Positions 12,881 through 26,558 of a stretch of 64,000 nucleotides of DNA are shown piece by piece. Positions within the stretch are counted from its first letter, which is position 1; each line of letters opens with the position of its first letter. This stretch comes from Helopsaltes ochotensis (taxonomy: Eukaryota; Chordata; Aves; Passeriformes; Locustellidae). Under the pieces are notes generated by a model that worked only from the letters and a program-made list of their open reading frames with translations, had not been told where the DNA came from and did not search any database. The DNA lies in NCBI GenBank assembly GCA_013400155.1, contig VXBM01000995.1:179964-243963 (forward strand), written 5' to 3'. Made by a program: the position numbers and the translations under genes.

Positions 12881-15800
12881 GAATAATTTTTTGCATGGAA
12901 ATTTTTTAAAAAAATACAAACCCATTTCTTCCTATCAAAAAATTAAAAAATGTCTCTTGGGTGGGAATTAGGATATTCCGCCTAATGACTGAGGCAGAAT
13001 CTCAAGATTGTGTATTAGAACAACAGAAATATTTTTCTTCTTGCTGGGCATCATAGGATTGCACTATCTTACATTAAAATTCAGTGGCACACAGGTTCAA
13101 ATACAATATTTTGAGAGCTTTTTTTCAGAGCAGAAGTAAATTCAGATTCAGAACGGGAGCACACAGTAAAGAAACCCAACATCAGAGAGAGGTGCAGTAA
13201 GAATAACAGTATTGCTGGTCTAAGTGTAGGAACACCGTTAGAGAACTGACAGTTACCATGGGATTAACATGTTTCCAAAAAGCCAGTGTAGCAAAACACT
13301 GCGATGAACTGCGCAAATACAACCTGTATGAACAATAATTATACTTTTCTGTATTATTTTACTGCATATTTTCCAGAAATGTCCTGAAGACTTCTAAAAT
13401 ATTGGTACTTGTGAAAACAGAGTGATTTTGAACACTCAAGAAAGACTTGCTGTTTTATTTATTAGATTAAATCAAAATATACTCACTCAAACTTGAGTTT
13501 AAATGGCTGCTGTTCAATCAAAGTTCATATTCATGCATTAATAATTCAGGAATCAAAATGCTTTCTGTGTCAGACAAAACTTGCCATAGCAAATATGACA
13601 TAAATAGATGCATCAAAACACAGGAACACAGAGCAGCCAACAAATAAAAGCACACTTACAGAAATATTTATGTTTTCATAAAGCGCAAATATTGTGTCTT
13701 TCTGAACAATAGAAAAAATTATGAATGAGTCTGTGAGATTAAATTACTGTTATACAGAGGTCATTACTATTGTACCATTTATTGAATGTGAGCAGCCAGC
13801 AAAACATCTAGCTTTAACAAATATGTAGGAGTTTGAATCTTCCTTTGTCCCATATACATTTAATGGTTTTCGTCCATGTCCATTGTCAGAGATTTCATGA
13901 AGCTAAACAAACTTTACTTTCTTCTATTTGTGCATAGGAAAATTAAGGAATGTGTTGTTTTGCTTTGTGTTTTTTGTTTGTTTTTTTATTTGTTTTCTTT
14001 CCTGCACATTCCATTTGGTTTGAAGTGGAAGTAGCTTGGGTCATCATGCTATTGTCTACAGAACACATAATGAGAAAAGTGAACTATTCTTGAGGTCCTT
14101 TTTGTTTTTAAGTAGGCTTTTATGAGCTTCTCTTAACCATACACTTTCCTCATGCTGCAAAAAGAAAATCAGGTTCTCTACCTGTCTCATCCAAATGTTC
14201 TCTGATAGTGAAATGAGTTCTACACTTGAGATAAGTTTCCAGGGCCTCTTGGGATATCCTGTAAACTGACAGACTCATCACTAGTCCAACTGATGTGGCT
14301 TGGCACAGCTGGTAATGTAAGCTCAGTAAATGACAGCAACTAAGTGAAGATGGAGGTTGAATTTACACATCATATATCAAATAAAGGGCATTTTCTCAAG
14401 GGGAATGTTTAAGTGAACAAGTGGAAGAATATTTGGCAATGAGCCAAGTGCTCACCAGTTTAAACACCCTGCATTCAGCTTCTGCCCTAGGATCATGGAG
14501 GGGTGAGGAAACATTTATCTTCCCAGAGATACAGGAATGAATTAAGGTAATAAATACTTCCCTCTTCCATTCTCCAAAAAACACTACTTCTCAAAGTCAG
14601 GCTGACTTTGTTCATATGCAACAAAGAGCACATTGAAACAGATATGACAAAAAAGAAATGAAGAAAAGGAATAAAACTTCTCACCAAGGTTACTGATCAA
14701 AAAATTGTCTAGTAAGCAAAAATACCCAGTTTGAGATGCAATGGAAAAATTCTCTGTAAAAGCCAGCTAAACTTTACAATTGCAATTGCATTTGTAAGCT
14801 ATTTCCTCCTAAACCTAATGGCCTAACCCAAGAAAATGCTGTGTGATATTATAAAAAACCCAAAGCCTGAGCACTTCTTGATCTTTCTTTTGTGTTGTTT
14901 TAGTCCATGAAATTTACAGGTAATGAGGATCAGCTGTTTCTTTGTGATACATCTTCCTCTTCAGGGCATGACTATTAGCTAATTTCTGTTCACATGAAAA
15001 TAATTCATAAAGAAACTCCTTTTCTGGCCCATGATCACTATGCCTTCCTTCCACTGCAAAAAAGGGGATGGCTAAAGTATAAGCTACATGGTTTGCCCTG
15101 AATTATGAAGGGAATAGTACTTCTTAAAAGAAGCAGCTCATTTTCTATAGCTGAAAGTCTAACTTTTATTTTTACAAGGAAACATCTCCAGGCTTATAGA
15201 ATATAATAAGGCAATAGATCACTGATGTCACAGTTAAAAAAATGGATATTTGTCTGGTTAAAGAAAAACTGGAAAATTACATTTTTATCTTAACTATAGA
15301 AAGGCTATCTTTTGAGAGGAATCCTATGGAGCAACAGGAAATTTTTCACTTTATTGTAGGATTTAGCTAAGATGAGGCTTAATGATGATAAACTGTGGTT
15401 TGTGTGGGATTTGGGAGAGGTTTATTAAAGTGCCCTTTAGGTTTCTAATAAAAACTTTATTAGGAGAACTCCAGCTTCTCCCTACCCTGAACATAAATTC
15501 TGCCGAATGTCAACATTCACTGAATATTTTGGATTTTATTTTGGTAGTTCATGAAATGGGAAATACAGCTGATCATGCACACAATATTTGTAAGTCATGC
15601 TAAAAATGGAAAAAAATTAGGAAGCATTACCACCACTAAAAGAGATTGACAGTTTATTTTAGGACTAAGCTGTGGTGGTAGCAGATATAAAGTATTCTAG
15701 CTTCTCCTTCTCCTGAATGTCATCTGATCATTCAGTCTTTAAATCACACCATTTTCCTTGTGCATGTGTCAAATTCTAAGGTAACCAAGATAAGATTGTA

Positions 15801-18529
15801 TACTAAAATGTAATCTGGACTACTGTGTCACAGATCCTAAGTAGGGCCAGCCAGAAAGTCAGTGGTTTTAAACACATAGGCCATGTATTTAAAGGCATTT
15901 AAAGACCTCCTTTCAGTGAATTGCTCTATTCCTGCCTGCTTTTTCACAAAATGTTCTAATCAAGATTCTATTTACTCTGTTATTAAAATTTCCTTTTACT
16001 TTTGCCAGTTGTCCCTGTGCCTTGCTGCACTAATTCAGCATTTTCCTGACAGAGTGATTGCTTGCTGGCACTTATTTTGTGCAAGTTAGCTTTATTAGAG
16101 GTGGATTACAACTGCTGGAAGGAATAGTATTATCAGAAAGATGGTCCTCTTTATCTCCCCTTCCATTCTCAGCTATTCTCTCTCTTTCCATCTTAAACCA
16201 GCTGGCAATTTATACTGAGATTTCTCCCCAGTCTGGCCATCAGATTAGTTACTGCAGCCCCCTCCTTGGTGAAAATGGCTGAGCCGTGCTGCACCGCTGC
16301 TATGGCTGCAGAATAACCTGGAGATCTGAAGGAAAAAACAGATGTCTCAATAAATTTTTGTCAAAATGTAATTATCTTGGGAGCAGGGAAGCAAATGGAG
16401 GGAGAGGCAGAACCAGATGCGTGACTTTAAAATATGCAATCATAATTACAAGGAAATTTTGAATAACTATGTGGAGGAGCCAATGACTGCAGAGAAAAGT
16501 TCTTCTTCACTTCTCATGATTATGTTTTCAAATGAATCCTGAAACAGTTTCTGATAATGGTGCTCAAAGCAGAAACTAGGAGGGCTGCAGAAAAAGTAAC
16601 CTGAGTGCTTTTTCACAAATAAGACTTTTCAAATATGACAGGCTATCTTTCCCCAAGGAATCCAGCCAAGATGCTTCTTCTTTTTTAGCAAATAAAACAC
16701 TGTAGATTTTGTATGGTAAGTAATTGTGGGAGTTCATTTCTGTAAGACATCAGGTTAAATAGCACAAGTAGAGAAAAGTAATTTACTCAATTAGTGTGGA
16801 ACTAAAAAGTCCAAAAAAAAATTTTTTTTAGTGCTGGTTAAACATTAGACAATCCAATTGATTTCAAAGAGAGATTTTTTTTTTACCAGAAAAGACCATT
16901 CTACAGCTGCATTTAAACAAAACGTTGTGAAAAGTCAGACCGGTTTGTTAAGTTGCCTTTTAGGTGAATATAAAATGCCATATTCAGCTGTTGTGAGTAA
17001 TGTTGCAGAAATTCTAGAGAGGGCTTCCTAGGAGCACTTAGGTTCTCCTCACCCTGTGCAAAACTCAGTGCCATTCCCTGAAGAACTGCATACTGCAGCT
17101 TCGTATGTCCGCTGATCACCTTACCAGAAATGCATGCATATACCTGACGCCCCATGTGCAGCCAGGGTACATATTCTTCTCTCCAGGGGATTTGCTGAAA
17201 TTTTGACAATTAGAAAATGTTCAATAAATTGCACCTCTACTGAGAAAAGTTTTAGCTCACTCATTGGCGAGGCTACTCCCTCATTTCCCCTTTTTTGTCT
17301 CATGTTCTCATCGGTCCTATGAGTATAGAGGATTCTGCTGTTTTTCTTCACGTGGAAGTAACAGCAGTTTGTGGGAAATGTTCTCACAGCTTGGAAGGTA
17401 GCTGACTGGGATCCATTATGTGAAGAAGAGTAAAGATTATTCAGGAAACAGTAAAACTTTACTCCTATAGCTGGCACAGTGCTTAAACACTTTAGGGTTT
17501 GGAGACCTCCATGGCCAATTTATGATCAAAAAGAGGAAATATACAAGCAAATTTTCTTGAAAAAGAAGGCTGGTTTCTCCAAGATGCCTTACTTTAGTTG
17601 TGCTACCAGATACAAAGTCAAAAGTTTTGTTCTGACCATTACTTAAGAAGTGTCTGAGACCCCTTATTTAAGCTCACCGGTGAAAGCACTGTTTCTGATT
17701 TTGTTCAATAAACATAACTGAATTATAGAAGATAACAGCTTGGAAACGTCACTATCATGATAGGGTTTTTTGCCTTTATATAGCCTAATTTGTAATTGAT
17801 ATTGAATAATATTCTCCCACTCACCAAATATCAAATGTTCTTTCATCTTCAAAGTTGTTCTTTCGAAGGCAAAGTCTAACAGCGACTGACTCTAATAATG
17901 AGTATCCATCTCCCTTCTCCCCCATAGTTCTTTCTAAATAGTCATTGGAAAGAAAAGAAAAGGAGAGGAATTAAAACTAAGTGGAAACCAAATTCTAGAA
18001 TTCATTGTAACTGTCTACTAATTGTAAAAGTCTACTGAATTATATTTCCCTTTGAATAGTAACAGCTCTAAAAGGCTGAGTGGATGCTGTTCAAAAATAA
18101 CTTAGGAAGAGAAAATTTGCTATTCTCTGTTTCAGACTGAAGATGAAGACAGAAACCTAAAGTTTAATTACAATTTAATAATTTATTCAGTAGAACACAC
18201 CTAACACTTCTAAAGATACCTTATAGATTAGTTATCCAGGTTACTGATTTTCAGTGGCAGCGGACAGATGATGTTAGCTTTATAGGTAGACTTTAAAAAG
18301 TCTTTTGAAGATCTAAACATGAACATAAAATATCCTCAGGTGTAAGAAGTCACCCGAGATCTAAGACAAAGGTGAAAAGAACAAAGTGTGCTCTTTAGAG
18401 TATCTGGTTAGAGCTGCCTCACTATGGAGTTGGTGAGGTTTTTCCATGATAATCCTTTTATTCTTCCTGTAAATGCTTAACATAGCCAAAATATATCTAA
18501 AAAGTAAAATAAGGTTGTGGCAATAACAA

Positions 18530-18742
18530 ATTCTAGATTAATTTCTTTATTGAAAGGATGTTCAGGCACTAGAACAGTCTGCCAAGGAAGTGATGGAATC
18601 ACTTGCCCTGGAAGTGTTAAAAAAAATGTAGATATGCCACTTGGGGACATGGGTTAGCTCTGAATATGGCAGTGCTCAGTTAAGAGTTGAACTCAGTTAT
18701 ATTAGAGGTGTTTTGCAACTTTAAAAATTCTATGATTCTATG
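18530..18742 (+). mobile_element. CR1 LINE 3' end fragment, plus strand
   Basis: About 210 bases matching the last part of avian CR1: the ttcaggcactagaacag block near the end of the reverse-transcriptase ORF, then the untranslated region with gttgaactcag and the terminal short direct repeat attctatgattctatg at 18727-18742. The terminal octamer repeat is the hallmark of CR1 3' ends. The copy is severely 5'-truncated and has no coding potential. Confidence 0.88.
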
Positions 18743-20768
18743 AAAACAAATACATACATGAAGCATTTAGAACATTATCTCCTTACTTGTTGAAAAGGTA
18801 CTAGATCTTTCTGTTATATATTCAAATTGTTCTGCGAACTACAGAACTAATTATGATTATTTTCATGGTGATTTGGGCCAGATTATCAGGATTTAGTGCT
18901 TCATGCAATACCTCTGTCTACTGGACTATAGTTTTTTATTTTATTGCGTGTATGGTATTAATTAATAATTTATGTCAAATTAATGAATTTTGGAAACTTA
19001 GTTGTGAAGCATAGACACATCTGTGGACTGTACCTTTTTTTTTCACCCTTATCAAAGTTCTCAGAGAGTACAACACAGTTTATAAACATGCACATATATA
19101 TTTATACAACAAGAAATGCTGGGTAGGAAATCCTGAGTTCTGCAGGGGCTAAGCATGACCTGCTTGACCTGCAAAGTAATAAATAAATAGTCTCCTCCAG
19201 GTATAAACTGAGAATGCAAAGTTCTGCAGTCTTTTTCAAGACTGAAAATGATAAATTGAAATTCAGAGCTACAGGAAAAGTGGGTTAGAATAGAAAGCAC
19301 TATATGACCTTTGTAACATGTTATTGTAGGATGTCTGAATAGGCATATGCATCTATATAAACAGGATGTTAATCATTTAGACTATGAATTGAAGGAGCAG
19401 CAAGGACAGAAAATCAGAAATACTTTTAATTTCTTGATGTTTTAAATAGCCTGCAACCTATTCAGAGAAAACTGTCTTTTACTAGAGCAGAAAACTGTAT
19501 TTTCACTAATGCCCTGTATCAGCTAGATAATCGGATGAAGAATGAAACCATCAAACATGTAAATAACAAGGATTATCACCTGTGTTCCATTTCATTGTAC
19601 TGACCATTGTGGAAATGTGCAACGTTTATTGCTGGTTAAATTTTATATGTCTAGCTGTAAAAAACTTTAGAAAGAGAGGGTTAGTATGCAAAATAGCTAA
19701 ATTTCAGTGCTTATGATTGGAAAGCCCTGGATTTCTTGTCCTTGATTTAAGTTAGATTACCAAGTAGTGGTTGGATTTAAGCATAAATTCTGTGGTTTTT
19801 CAGCACATAATCTGTCTATGGTTGTCACAGTTACAGGCAAAGCAGTAGCTGAGTTATAATTTTTCGTATTCTCATTTTATATTAAAAATTTTGAACATGT
19901 TGCATAAATTTAACAAGAGTGGCATAATCCAGTATAAACAAAATTATTGTTTACGTGCAATTGTTTAAGTGCAATATTTTTGTTGTCCCACATGTTAACA
20001 AGAATAGAGCCTAAATTATAAAACATATTTAGAACTTAATACTTTGTTCTTCAAAAAATCTCAGTCAATACCTAATTTTAATTTAACTTGCTCTGGACTT
20101 TTTGCAGCAGCTTTCTTTTTTCTTCATGTGTCTCTGTTTCTTCAGTCCAACCCCCATACCACATGCTCTGCAATTCCTCCTGTTTCCATTTCACCCTTCT
20201 AAGAACTGCTCAGTCTAAGTACATTGAGAACACCATGACACGTTCCAAAAACATAAAGTTAACCCCTTAGTGTCCCATGACACACTGCACAAACCCAGGG
20301 AAACAGTTCTTCCATAACCTTGTCAATCAATACACACTTCCTAGTAGCTGCCACAGCTCTGAAATGATGATAAAACATGCCTTTCTGAACTGACCAGTGA
20401 TGCACTTTGATGAAGGGGTTAATTACCATCAGTTATGTACTCAACACCATTTTTCTCATAAGTTCTCTCTCCACCTTATGCACACATGGCATATCATAAA
20501 TGAGAAGATAAAAACCTTTGAAATCTTCTTATCAAAACCACCAGAATCTGGACTACATGTGCATGAGTATCTTAAAGCCTCTTGCTTTCCACGGCAATGA
20601 AATAGTTAAGACCTTTAACGGATGAAAAATATATTCCGGTACTTCTTTGCTATTTCATACCTGTAAGGGTTAGCTGTAATCATGCTCCTTAATTTATTTT
20701 TCATTCTCATTCATTTGAATAAACCCTTCAGGTTTACAGTTCCATGACTCATTGTATGCATGTGCCTG

Positions 20769-20801
20769 TGTATGTAGGTATGCGTGTATGTATGTATATG
20801 T
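20769..20801. repeat. imperfect (TATG)n microsatellite
   Basis: Imperfect TATG/TGTG units with single-base interruptions. Confidence 0.65.
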
Positions 20802-21639
20802 GCATTCATTACTCAGAACCTAAAAGCATTTGGAGAATCCTGCTTTCTTAGGTATTCTTTTGTCTTTTATCAGAAAGCAGTAAAACATTTTGAGATTTTA
20901 TTAAGTCTTTAAGTTACAAAATTTAGATTCCACCTTAAAAATATTCCATACTGTATGTTGCATGGCCTGGGGTTCTGACTGGCTGCCAAACATCTATCAG
21001 AGAGTGATTTATGATATATGATATGTTCCTCAACCCAAGTGGAGACTGTTTAGTTGAAACATGAGAAAGGAGAGGCCTTGTGCTCTCCAAACTATGATGA
21101 CAAGTTTCTGTTTGGCTTTCTCAGTGAACACACAGTACAAAATGTGCCATATTTTACAACACCAAAACTTATGTAAGGAACAAAACTAAATTCACTTAAC
21201 CCCTGGTTTCATTAGTTTTCCCCTTCTTTCCTATTTCTTTGTGAAGTCTGCTTCCTATTGTAAGAAGACGATTTTTATTTTGTTATTCACAGGATCTGTA
21301 AAATAGAATTGCTACAGTTCAGTTTTGAAAACTAAAATATTTTCAATAGCTTTGTGAGCATATTTTTTAAATGAAAATTCAGTCATACCATTTAAATTTT
21401 GTTTGTTCTGAAAGTACTTTTCTTTCAACTCTAACTAAAGTCTGTGCTATGATTTCTGGTTCATTTTGTTCTGAAAGTAATTTTTCCCTGAAGCTGTAAA
21501 GAAGTACCTCCCCAAGCTGTTTTTAGGGTGCCCACTTTAAAATGCCTGGGTAGAACAATATTTTCAGTGACCTCTATGGTCTCAAACAAGAAAATTCCTC
21601 AAAGCCTTTTTACTGTATTCACAGCAGCTATGGCAAAGA

Positions 21640-21702
21640 AGAAAAAAATTTAAAAAAGAAAAGAAAAGGAAAAAAAAAAAAGAAGAAAAATAAAAAGAGA
21701 AT
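21640..21702. repeat. A-rich low-complexity tract
   Basis: About 60 bases of A with scattered G and a few T. Confidence 0.75.
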
Positions 21703-22116
21703 GCTGCCTGTTTAATCTAGCTGATATATCTGTTTTAGTTAGATATTCATTCACCACAGTACCAAAATCCTGAAGTACAGCATAGAAAAAAAAAAAACAA
21801 CAAACCAACAAATCAAACTCTGGTTACTTAAAGGGGGCTGGATTTCTTTCTTCATATCCTTATATTATCTTTGCATGTTCTCTTTCTGTTTTTGTTATCC
21901 ATGTTTTTTTGTGGGAGAACAGCTGATATGGAAGGGTGGTTTTACACAGGGAAATGAAATGGTCAGCCTACAGCATGCTCTCATCTCCAGCAAAGCTTTT
22001 CACAGCTGCACAGAAAATGCATGTCATCTTCAGCATTTTGTATGTATGATACACTGAAAGCCTCTGTCTACTTAGAAGACGCATTAAGTGCGTATTATGA
22101 AAACATGTACCGCAAT

Positions 22117-22134
22117 CCCCCCCTCCCCCCCCAC
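22117..22134. repeat. C-homopolymer-rich run
   Basis: Seven or more C, one T, then eight C, then acc. On the minus strand this is a G-rich run, prone to assembly and sequencing slippage. Confidence 0.75.
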
Positions 22135-24037
22135 CAATTTACAAGACCTTGCAGCTCAATACATGAAACAAATCTTTAAATCTAAGGAGCCAAGATGCAG
22201 AAGGAAACATACATGTTTTCTGTCTACAAAAGAACAGTTATGACAAAGGCCGTATCTACACCGAGGAGTGCTCCCCAGATCTACTATGACATTGCTCCAG
22301 TGCTCTTTTTAAGGGAGGACCAAGAACCAAGATGGCACTATCCAGTGTCTGGATTTTTTCCAAAGGATATGGGTCCAGTTGAGCTAAGGAGTATACTTAC
22401 CACACACACCAGTCCTGACAACTGTGAATATAGGATGATGGCATGTTCTCCACTCAGCTTAGACACAGACAGGAAATCAAAGTAATATACCCTATGACAC
22501 AATACATAACTGCTAGCGGCAAAAGAAACTTACCTTCCCTGTTCTGAATCCTTGTAAGGTCCTTAAACACAAGACCTTATTTCTATAAGATTCATTGAAG
22601 ACATAGATAATTTTCACATATATGATTTGCAATTGTTTGGAGAAGCTGTAAATCATGTAGACTTGAGAGGATACTTTGACCTCAGGCCATTGAGGCTATA
22701 AGGATAAAAGATCAGGCTTTTGTATTGCATATGCAGAAAGGGAAGTCAGTAGATAATCAACATGTGCTGGTCTCAGACCATTAAGACAGAGGAGAGACTG
22801 CTGAAGAGGAAGGATAAATGAACTATGACACAAGTATATTTCTGTTTACGTAGAATATTATTCTTGCTCAGTTAGAATTATATCTCTGCAAAGGCAATTT
22901 GACTAGGCAGTCAATAGCAGAGAAAAACCAAGCAACACTGTCTATTGATGCTGACCATCCTTTCTATTCCTGGGTCAGTATGCTATTACTAGATGTCTTC
23001 AAGCTCAGTTATTGGCCTCTTCTGGATATGTGCAAATCAGCAACTCAGGAAAGCTCCACTCTGAGGGCTTCTCTAGGACTGCTTTTCCTTTTGTTACTCA
23101 CAAGTCCAGGCATTGAAGGATGTTGTGGGGTAATGCAGCTGATTGCTTTAAGAAAATATGCAAGCTGGAAACCTAAGAAATATGTATATGCCTGGAAGGT
23201 AAGCATTTGTTAGTTTGGGAATAGAGACACTCCATCATTCAGAGCTGTGCAGTGATTTCACTGCATCCATCTCACAGACATACATCTGGTAATTAGTGCG
23301 TCATATTCTTATCTTAAATTGAATCCTGGTATACTCTGAAATATGTCTTTAGATACCTGTGGTTTTTAAAGTCCTGTCTCAAATGTTAACTTAGCTGTAG
23401 TCATACACTGCCTTTTTGAGAAAAAACATAGTATCTGAGTCTGAGCACACTTGCTATACTTGAGATATGTATGAAGACATACAATATTGAGAGAAAAAAT
23501 AAACAGAATCTTTCCACTTCCTAAGAATGGATTGGCAGAGAGGGGCAGAAGCCTGTGAATAGAATAGTCCTCTAACCTGTGACAAGTGTGAACATTTGTG
23601 TTCTGAATTAATCTTTTTTGATGTATGTCTTTTTAGTTAATACAGAGAAATAATAATAATACAAATATTATTTTTTTAACCAGTTGTAAGTACCTCATTT
23701 ATCTTGAAGTCTCTACTTCCTTCTTTCCAAACAGGCCCAATTTTCATCATTTTTTGTAAAGTGACTCAGCCTCTTCTGTCACAGAGATGCTAACATGACC
23801 CAGTTTGTGTTTTATCTAGAAGATCCACAAGCATGTTAGCAGTAGAGAATGGAGCAGCACACGGGAAATACATAGTGAACTAGTACGATCCCTGGAAATC
23901 TCTTTTGATTATCTTTCCAGTATATCTCACACTGTTACACCAATATTTGATGTCCTGAAATAATTATGTTTTTTAATCAGAGTAGAATCCTGCCTATGGA
24001 ATGCTAAATAGTGACTACTTTAAATAAATTTGGAGGG

Positions 24038-24066
24038 GAAAAAAAAAAAGAAAAAAGAAAAAAGAA
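24038..24066. repeat. A-rich (AAAAAAG)n-like tract
   Basis: A11 followed by two to three aaaaaag units. Confidence 0.7.
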
Positions 24067-25976
24067 ATGGTCTTTAGATCTCCCAGATTGCAGAATGCTG
24101 GTATTACTTATTACTTTACTGACAATACCTAAAAGGTCTAGTTGTGTTTAAAAGTTTAAAATTTTATGTTGTCTGGTATCTGTTCTGCAGAACTATTAGA
24201 ATATAAAAACTGTTGAAGCAAGTTTTCCTCACTTGGGAGTAATCTGTCACTTATTTTGAGTATAAACAACCCTATTAATGTTAAAATAATTGTTTGAGAC
24301 ATTTTCTTGTGCTTGGATTTTCAGTATAAGTGCTGAGACTTGCAACTTGGCTAACGTCAGCAGCAAACAAACATCCTGTCAATGTGCCTGGCACTCTGTG
24401 TTCCTGTATGATTGGCAGGAAACAGAGTGTTTGGGGAAGGGGAAGATGGACATTACAAAAACTATAAAGTTGTTTTCCCAAGACAATGGCATAATACAAA
24501 CCCAAAGGAGCTTTTCATTAAAATATTTGTTGTTAGATTAATCAGTTGGGGGGGTAAGTGGGGGGAGAAATGAGTAGAGGATGTGACTGCTCAATGTATA
24601 ACTGAGGTTTAATATAACTGGCATATTATACACATATTTGTTTTCTCTTAGCTGCACTTCAACCACACGTTAGTGTGCATGGAGCTCAAACCACCCATCT
24701 GCATGTGTCCATATTACTGAGGTTCATTTCTAGTACACTGTATTGGCAATAGTTGCTACTTTAACTTCAAGTCTTCAAGATCCATGTCCAGTGCAGATGT
24801 CCTTCTACTTTTTTGGGTCTATCACAACTCAAACTGTAAAGCAGAGCAGTTTTATTTGTAAACTGGTTTTTTTACTAGTACCAGTTGTACTAGCGCCATC
24901 CTGGCATTGTGCAGAAGGTCAGCTTTAATCTCTGTAGGGTATTGTGTGCAAGTCCAGCAGGCCAAAGCTTCAATGTATGTGCTGAGCAAGCATATTTCCC
25001 AGCTGCCTGGGCAGTCTCCTGCTCAGGCACTCTCCAAAATTCTTAGAGCTGTGCTGCAACCCAGAAGCTCCTAGAATGAAGGAAAATGAGAAAGCTCTTC
25101 ATTAGACTGCAGTCCTTCAATCTCAAAACCTTGTGGCTTTCTCTGATTCTTCTGTCCTGAAAAGTAGTCTGGCAAAATTTATGAGTTTTATACATCCCTA
25201 TGGTCAACCAGATAACTAGTTTAGGCATCTATACAGCACACAAGCAGGTAAGGCCTATCAGGAAGGGATTGTTGAATCAGGTTGTATTTGAGGGACAGTC
25301 ATAATGGGGAAGTGGAATTTTTTTTTTCCTACTCTTTCCAGTAGGCCTATCAAGAAATATACCATCTTGGCAGAGAGACTCAGTAACAGCTTCTGAAACC
25401 ACCAAAGTAAATTGAAGTTAGATCTTAAATAAGGGATTCAAAACATGCAAATGATAACCAAAAGTGTGATGGTGAAGGTGTGGTGGACTCTTGTCTCTGA
25501 AGGAGCTGTGCACAGGACATAGGAAAATCTGTGATTCTTGCTTTTCATTCTGTTTCATCCTGAGTTCATTAACCATCTGTGGAATAAAAGAAATTATAAT
25601 GTTGTGACCTCAATATCTGGTTGTTACAAACATATAGGTTAAGAAATTAAAGAAGCTTCCAATAATCTTGGGATGGGAGAAAAGATATTAGTAAATTATT
25701 TGCAATTTGTTCAACTGTGAAAGATTTTTTTTCTGTTGTGAAAGGCTTTGAACTAAAATATGTCAGTTTTGCATTAGTGTGTGATACCATCTGGCACATT
25801 TGCAGCAGCAATTGCTTGGTATCAATGGTGGTTCAAGAAAGGAGCATAATAAATTTTGGCAGCAAGTTTGAATAACAATGAGAAAGTTGAGTTTCTGTTC
25901 ATTACTCATAAACAAGGACATTTGTGTTGCCTTACAGTGCTAGACCCGATGAAAAGCAAAACTTCTGGTGAATATT

Positions 25977-26558
25977 TGTACTGGTCTTAGCCAACAGAGT
26001 AAACTTTCTTCATAATAGCTGGTGTGTGGCTGTGTTTTGGATTTGTGCCAGAAACAGTGTTGATAAGGGCGGATGTCGTTGCTACTGCTAAGCAGCACTG
26101 ACGCATCATCAAGGCCTTTTCCGCTCCTCGCTCCGCCCCCCCAGTGAGTGCACCGGGGGTGCACCACTTGTTAGGAGGCAGCAAGCCAGGACAGCTGACC
26201 CCAACTGACCAAAGGGCTGTAACCTACCAGAGTGTCATGTTCACCATATTGAGCTGGGGAGAGAAGGTAGAAGGGGGACATTTGGAGTTGTGGCGTTTTT
26301 CTTCCCAAGACACTGTTACATGTGATGGAGCCCTGATTTCTGGGGGATGGCTGAACACCTACCTGTCCATGGGAATCAGTCAATTAATTCCTTGTTTTGC
26401 TTTGCTTGTATGTGTGGCTTCTGCTGTACCTATTTAATCTGTTTTTATGTCAACTCATGATTCTTTTGGTTTTACTGCTTGAATTCCCTTCCCCATCCCA
26501 CTTTGCGAGCCTGAATGAGGTGGTGGTGGTTATTTGCTGGATCAGTTAAGCCATAACA
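25977..26558 (+). mobile_element. solo LTR of an avian endogenous retrovirus (LTR-B), plus strand
   Basis: A 582-base element opening tgtactggtcttagcc and closing ttaagccataaca, that is TG...CA ends. Internal blocks in the right order match a very common avian LTR: atagctggtgtgtggctgtg with ttttggattt near 26.02 kb, a cagccaggacagctgacccc-like block with aactgaccaaaggg near 26.19-26.21 kb, gtgatggagccctg near 26.32 kb, ggatggctgaacacctacctg near 26.35 kb, the ccttgttttgctttgcttgt block near 26.39 kb, a degraded polyadenylation region (ctatttaatctg) near 26.43 kb and the ttcccccatccca-like block near 26.49 kb. There is no internal retroviral sequence, so it is a solo LTR left by recombination. 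Flanking pentamers are not an obvious target duplication. The ORFs at 26144-26437 and on the opposite strand are shadows. Confidence 0.88.

Larger units (their letters stand above)
11538..18529. other. unique-looking non-coding DNA
   Basis: I see no gene and no recognisable transposon. Low-complexity patches include an A-rich run near 12.14-12.17 kb, a (CAA)n run at 12858-12880 and an A9T8 palindromic run at 16813-16829 bounded by an actaaaaa / tttttagt inverted pair. All ORFs are short and unlike any family I know. Confidence 0.6.
18743..25976. other. unique-looking non-coding DNA
   Basis: No gene identified. Simple sequence includes a TATG-type run near 20.77-20.80 kb, A-rich runs near 21.64-21.70 kb and 24.04-24.07 kb, and a C-rich run at 22117-22134. 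A 14-base near-perfect tandem duplication (attgtttacgtgca / attgtttaagtgca) lies near 19.945 kb, and a dispersed duplication of about 20 bases lies at about 21402 and 21468. Two ORFs near 22.2-22.5 and 22.9-23.2 kb (96 and 104 codons) match no family I know and are probably chance. Confidence 0.6.

Noticed and set aside
22195..23213. Two neighbouring plus-strand ORFs of 96 and 104 codons
   Set aside because: Different frames, stop-rich interval between them and no family resemblance. The gtaagc after the second is not matched by a convincing acceptor.
26144..26437. 97-codon ORF and opposite-strand ORFs
   Set aside because: They sit within LTR-B and match the LTR at DNA level, not a protein.
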